A stretch of 64,000 nt of DNA from Exiguobacterium flavidum (GTDB lineage Bacteria; Bacillota; Bacilli; Exiguobacteriales; Exiguobacteriaceae), in NCBI RefSeq assembly GCF_003344535.1, contig NZ_QPKS01000004.1:1-64000 (forward strand), written 5' to 3'. The notes under the pieces were generated by a model. That model had not been told where the DNA came from. It worked only from the letters and a program-made list of their open reading frames with translations, and ran no database searches. A program made the position numbers and the translations under genes. Of this stretch, positions 61,008 through 64,000 are shown in pieces (positions within the stretch are counted from its first letter, which is position 1; each line of letters begins with the position of its first letter).

Positions 61008-62735
61008 ATGGAGACTAACGTTAGAAAAAGATTGATCGCGATCGCAGCGAAAAAAGAGAAGGCTGCGATCGTCTATCAGAACATCCAATTGATCGATGTC
61101 ATGACGAGGGAGACGTACGCGACCGATGTGGCGATCGATTCAGGGTACATCGCGGCGACCGGATACGGCTATGAGGGCATCGAGACGATCGACGGGACAG
61201 GGAAGTATCTTGCCCCGAGCTTCATCGATGGCCACGTCCATATCGAGTCATCGATGGTCACGCCATCCGAGTATGCCAAGGCCGTCCTGCCGCTCGGGGT
61301 GACGACGGTCATCGCTGATCCGCATGAGATCGCGAACGTTAAAGGCGCTGAAGGTCTTCAGTTCATGCTTGATGATGCAGCAGGGCTTCCGCTCGATGTC
61401 CGGATGATGCTCCCGAGTTGCGTCCCGGCGACATCGTTCGAGCATGCCGGTGCGACGCTCGACGCCGAAGCGCTCGCGCCATTCGTCGACCATCCTGGCG
61501 TGCATGGACTCGGGGAAGTGATGGACTATCCCGCCGTCGAACGGGCAGACTCCGACATGCTGAAGAAAATCGAGATGGTGGAGACGGCAGGGAAAATCGT
61601 CGACGGTCATGCAGCCGGCCTGAAACCGCGTGAGTTGAACATCTATGGCGTCGCGGGGATCCGGACGGACCATGAGGCGGTATCGAAGGAGGACGCGATC
61701 GAACGCGCAAGGCGCGGCTTGTACGTCGAAGTGCGCGAAGGCTCCGCCGCCCGCAACCTGAAAGAAGTGCTTCCTGCCGTCACCGAGGGGAACGCGAGCC
61801 GCTTCCTGTTCTGTACGGACGACAAACATCTCGACGACACGCTCGTTGAAGGGACGATCGACTACAACGTCCGCTACGCGATCCGGTCCGGCATCAAGCG
61901 GGAGACGGCCTACGCGATGGCCTCTCTCCACGCTGCGAATGCCTATGGGCTCTCTGACCGCGGTGCGGTCGTTCCAGGGAGACGTGCCGACTTCCTCATT
62001 CTGACGAACGCTGATCAGGTCGAGATCGAAGCCGTCTTCGCCAAGGGGGAGGAGGTCGCACGGAACGGCAAGGTGATTGGAGACTTCAAGAAGGCGATCG
62101 TCCCGTCATCTCTGAAGGGGGAGCTGAAAACGAAGCCGATCACGGATGAACTGTTCCGGCTGCCGATCGCAGGAAAGGCGCACGTCATCGGAGTCATCCC
62201 GAAGAGTATCGTCACGGACCATCTGATTCTCGACGTCCCGACGAAGGAAGGGTTATTCGTTCAGGACACCGCGCGGGATCTTTTGAAGATCGCCGTCATC
62301 GAGCGCCATGCTGCAACTGATTTCTCGGCCGTCGGTATCGTTCGCGGGTTCGGGTTCAAGCGCGGGGCAATCGCTGCGACCGTCGTCCATGACTCGCACA
62401 ACCTGATCGTCGTCGGTGCGTCAGATGCCGAGATGCAACTTGCGGCTGAAGTACTCGTCAAGTCAGGCGGAGGTGTCGTCGCAGTCAACGGGACGGAAGT
62501 GCTCGCTGAACTACCGCTCGAAATCGGCGGGTTGATGACAAGCCGGCCGTACGTCGAGGTCGGCGAGAAGCTCGAGGCATTGAACGATGCGCTTGACGTC
62601 CTAGAGGCTGATCGTTCGTTCAACCCGTATTTGACGATGTCATTCCTCGCGCTTCCGGTCATTCCGAAGCTGAAGCTGACGGACAGCGGGCTGTTCGATG
62701 TTGAGAAGTTCCAGCATATCCCGGTCGAAGATTGA
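61008..62735 (+). CDS. adeC: Adenine deaminase AdeC
   Basis: This 575-aa binuclear amidohydrolase converts adenine to hypoxanthine for salvage. FIDGHVHIESSMVTP (about 74-88), IADPHEIANV, LGEVMDYP, VDGHAAGL, TDHEAVSKEDA and FCTDDKHLDD are the standard AdeC motifs, and the C-terminal domain is complete. It is the canonical enzyme, while the YerA paralogue at 14857 is divergent. AAGGGGA precedes the ATG. Confidence 0.97.
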   Translation: METNVRKRLIAIAAKKEKAAIVYQNIQLIDVMTRETYATDVAIDSGYIAATGYGYEGIETIDGTGKYLAPSFIDGHVHIESSMVTPSEYAKAVLPLGVTTVIADPHEIANVKGAEGLQFMLDDAAGLPLDVRMMLPSCVPATSFEHAGATLDAEALAPFVDHPGVHGLGEVMDYPAVERADSDMLKKIEMVETAGKIVDGHAAGLKPRELNIYGVAGIRTDHEAVSKEDAIERARRGLYVEVREGSAARNLKEVLPAVTEGNASRFLFCTDDKHLDDTLVEGTIDYNVRYAIRSGIKRETAYAMASLHAANAYGLSDRGAVVPGRRADFLILTNADQVEIEAVFAKGEEVARNGKVIGDFKKAIVPSSLKGELKTKPITDELFRLPIAGKAHVIGVIPKSIVTDHLILDVPTKEGLFVQDTARDLLKIAVIERHAATDFSAVGIVRGFGFKRGAIAATVVHDSHNLIVVGASDAEMQLAAEVLVKSGGGVVAVNGTEVLAELPLEIGGLMTSRPYVEVGEKLEALNDALDVLEADRSFNPYLTMSFLALPVIPKLKLTDSGLFDVEKFQHIPVED

Positions 62736-62741
62736 TCGAGT

Positions 62742-62781
62742 ACGCCTTTTTCTCACGACGGTGAGAGGAAGGCGTTTCTTC
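62742..62781 (+). terminator. adeC terminator
   Basis: A 15-bp stem with two wobble pairs (62742-62756 with 62761-62775), loop GACG, is followed by TTTCTT. Confidence 0.87.
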
Positions 62782-62815
62782 ATGAAATCATTACCTAAAC
62801 TAAATTATTTTTACG

Positions 62816-62844
62816 TTGAAAGGAAAGGGTGATGCTGGTATAGT
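62816..62844 (+). promoter_or_regulatory. Promoter of the 88-aa gene
   Basis: TTGAAA (62816-62821) and TATAGT (62839-62844) are exactly 17 bases apart, a near-consensus sigma-A promoter, with a leader of about 85 bases. Confidence 0.7.
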
Positions 62845-62935
62845 AGAAATTATTATTTTGAAAACAATTTCAAGAATGATGAAACCGCCAGTCGACTTTC
62901 TTCGTAAAAACTATCATGAGAAAGGGGGAGTCGAG

Positions 62936-63202
62936 ATGAAACACGACCACCAGTACTATTTCAATGGACATGAGCAGCTGATTGCCGATGTCTACCGGAT
63001 GTTCGCGGAGCGATTCAACGAGTTGCCTGTTCACCGGCGTACGAAGCGCCAACTGAGGAATCTCGCATTTGCCGTCATCCGTCAGGCAGGACCGTCGTAT
63101 GAGGAACGGACCGTCTTATATGAATTCTTTGCCGCGTTTTTCCGCGCCGTCGAGGAAGGCAGGACGGAAGATATCGCATTCTATAAGCGCATCGCACAAT
63201 AA
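62936..63202 (+). CDS. 88-aa protein, unknown
   Basis: I do not recognise this protein. It is helical and basic-aromatic: MKHDHQYYFNGHEQLIADVY, a segment of Arg and Lys (VHRRTKRQLRNLA) and FYEFFAAFFRA-like aromatics in LYEFFAAFFRAVEEG. No membrane segment or signal is evident. The frame opens at 62816, but that ATG would sit inside the promoter; ATG 62936 after AAAGGGGGA was chosen. It stands alone between its own promoter and terminator. Confidence 0.8.
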   Translation: MKHDHQYYFNGHEQLIADVYRMFAERFNELPVHRRTKRQLRNLAFAVIRQAGPSYEERTVLYEFFAAFFRAVEEGRTEDIAFYKRIAQ

Positions 63203-63240
63203 AGACCCCGATCGGCTCCGGCAGAAGGGGTCTTTGTTTT
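63201..63240 (+). terminator. Terminator of the 88-aa gene
   Basis: AAAGACCCC (63201-63209) pairs with GGGGTCTTT (63227-63235), followed by GTTTT. The 5' arm begins at the stop codon. Confidence 0.8.
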
Positions 63241-63244
63241 GGGC

Positions 63245-63271
63245 AAAAAAAGACCTGCGCAATGGCAGGTC
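63245..63271 (-). terminator. Terminator of the oligopeptide-binding gene
   Basis: On the minus strand GACCTGC pairs with GCAGGTC around a 6-base loop and is followed by TTTTTTT (63245-63251). Confidence 0.83.
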
Positions 63272-63279
63272 CAGATTGA

Positions 63280-64000
63280 TTATTTTACTTCCATCCACTT
63301 GAAGCTCATATCTGCTCCGAATGGGTGGCGGTAGAGTTTGTCGATCGTCGTGCGCTGGAGGTATGCTTCCCCTTTTTGGTAGATCGGTGCGATCGCATAG
63401 TCTTCTGCGAGCAGCATCTTCTCTGCCTCCTGCAGGCTAGACCAACGTTTCGCTTCGTCCGCTTCCATCTTCGCGTCCTTGATCAGCTTGTCGAACTCTG
63501 GGTTCGAGTAGCCCATCCGGTTGAAGCTGCCGTCAGTCAGCCACATGTCGAGGAACGTCATTGGATCCTGATAATCAGGTCCCCAGCCGGCAGCTGAGAT
63601 GTCGTACTCGCCCTTCGATTCGAGGTCGAGGAAGTTTTTGAACGGCTGTTGCTTGATGTTGACCGTGAGGCCAGGGAGGTTCTTCTCGAGTTCGCCTTTG
63701 AGGAACTCAGAAACCTTCTTGAAGGCATCTTCGTCACGTGAGAGCATCGAGAGTTCGACCGATTTGACGCCGAGTTCCTTCAGGCCGGCTTCCCAAGCCT
63801 TTTTCGCTTCTTCAGCGTTGTAAGACTGGAGGTCTGGATATTTCGCACGGAAGTCTTCTCCGTCTGGAGTGAACGTGAAGTCTTTTGCGACGATGAAGTT
63901 CGCCGGTTGCGATCCATCGTTCAGGATGACGTCCGTTACGCCTTGTTTCTCGAATCCGAGCGCAAGCGCCTTACGGATGTTCTCGTTTTTGAGAGCCTTG
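63280..64000 (-). CDS. Oligopeptide ABC transporter substrate-binding protein, C-terminal part
   Basis: The last 239 residues of an OppA/DppE-type (SBP family 5) lipoprotein are present; the N-terminus and signal lie beyond the window. Reading in from the edge, ENIRKALALGFEKQGVTDVI, EEAKKAWEAGLKELG, EYDISAAGWGPDYQDPMTFLD, NRMGYSNPEFDKLI and KMLLAEDYAIAPIYQKGEAYL are typical of this family. It binds peptides outside the membrane for import. The adjacent permease genes are not visible, and the gene ends at its own terminator. Confidence 0.93.
   Translation of the reverse strand, partial: KALKNENIRKALALGFEKQGVTDVILNDGSQPANFIVAKDFTFTPDGEDFRAKYPDLQSYNAEEAKKAWEAGLKELGVKSVELSMLSRDEDAFKKVSEFLKGELEKNLPGLTVNIKQQPFKNFLDLESKGEYDISAAGWGPDYQDPMTFLDMWLTDGSFNRMGYSNPEFDKLIKDAKMEADEAKRWSSLQEAEKMLLAEDYAIAPIYQKGEAYLQRTTIDKLYRHPFGADMSFKWMEVK

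Overview
This 64 kb window is chromosomal core DNA of a low-GC-lineage Gram-positive (Bacillota, order Bacillales), with high GC for that group at third codon positions. Evidence: strong AAGGAGG-type ribosome binding sites, sigma-A-like promoters, a purR/guanine-riboswitch-controlled purEKBCSQLFMNHD operon, the NETI-motif gene next to purE, the yerA-yerC-pcrB-pcrA-ligA-camS order known from Bacillus subtilis, CtsR and CcpA sites, MprF, LCP and sortase proteins. No sporulation gene was recognised. The staphylococcal-type DAP operon (with an Alr2-like racemase before lysA) next to Bacillus-type blocks suggests a genus such as Exiguobacterium; that name is an inference from memory of gene order, not a database result.

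Layout. 1-1542: 3' part of a 23S rRNA gene, 5S rRNA and the rrn terminator. 1577-14735: NETI protein, then PurR boxes, promoter, guanine riboswitch and the complete 12-gene purine operon converting PRPP to IMP (plus purB, which also makes AMP), nearly all genes overlapping by 4 bases. 14778-18674: CcpA-site-preceded YerA amidohydrolase, TrpR-like YerC, a Ktr/Trk potassium transporter and a small membrane protein. 18713-23739: pcrB, pcrA, ligA. 23741-27203: 5'-nucleotidase-family protein, class D sortase, CamS lipoprotein. 27214-31708: MurNAc salvage operon murQ-murP-murR with an M20 amidohydrolase. 31774-35714: YwbE, then a CtsR-controlled J-protein/ClpB pair. 35827-41503: glutaminase, CHAD protein, MATE exporter, MprF. 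41575-45539: nagA-nagB, LCP ligase and a NagR-like GntR regulator. 45682-49947: AlaX editing protein, acetyltransferase, ArgR-box-controlled argGH. 50021-58758: lysine riboswitch and the operon lysC-asd-dapA-dapB-dapH-ilvE-alr-lysA-GNAT. 58765-60884: LysM/NodB deacetylase, a tiny two-gene unit of unknown function with a perfect cre site upstream, and a gamma-carbonic-anhydrase-like protein. 61008-64000: adenine deaminase, an unknown 88-aa protein and the C-terminal part of an oligopeptide-binding protein.

Together the genes cover nucleotide synthesis and salvage, cell-wall precursor supply (DAP, alanine racemisation, MurNAc and GlcNAc recycling), envelope modification, DNA repair and protein quality control. 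I saw no phage, insertion sequence, CRISPR array or obvious defence island. The most promising little-explained items are the cre-linked 66-aa/17-aa gene pair near 60 kb, the class IV aminotransferase inside the DAP operon, and the murQPR unit with a repeat-flanked promoter and an M20 enzyme.
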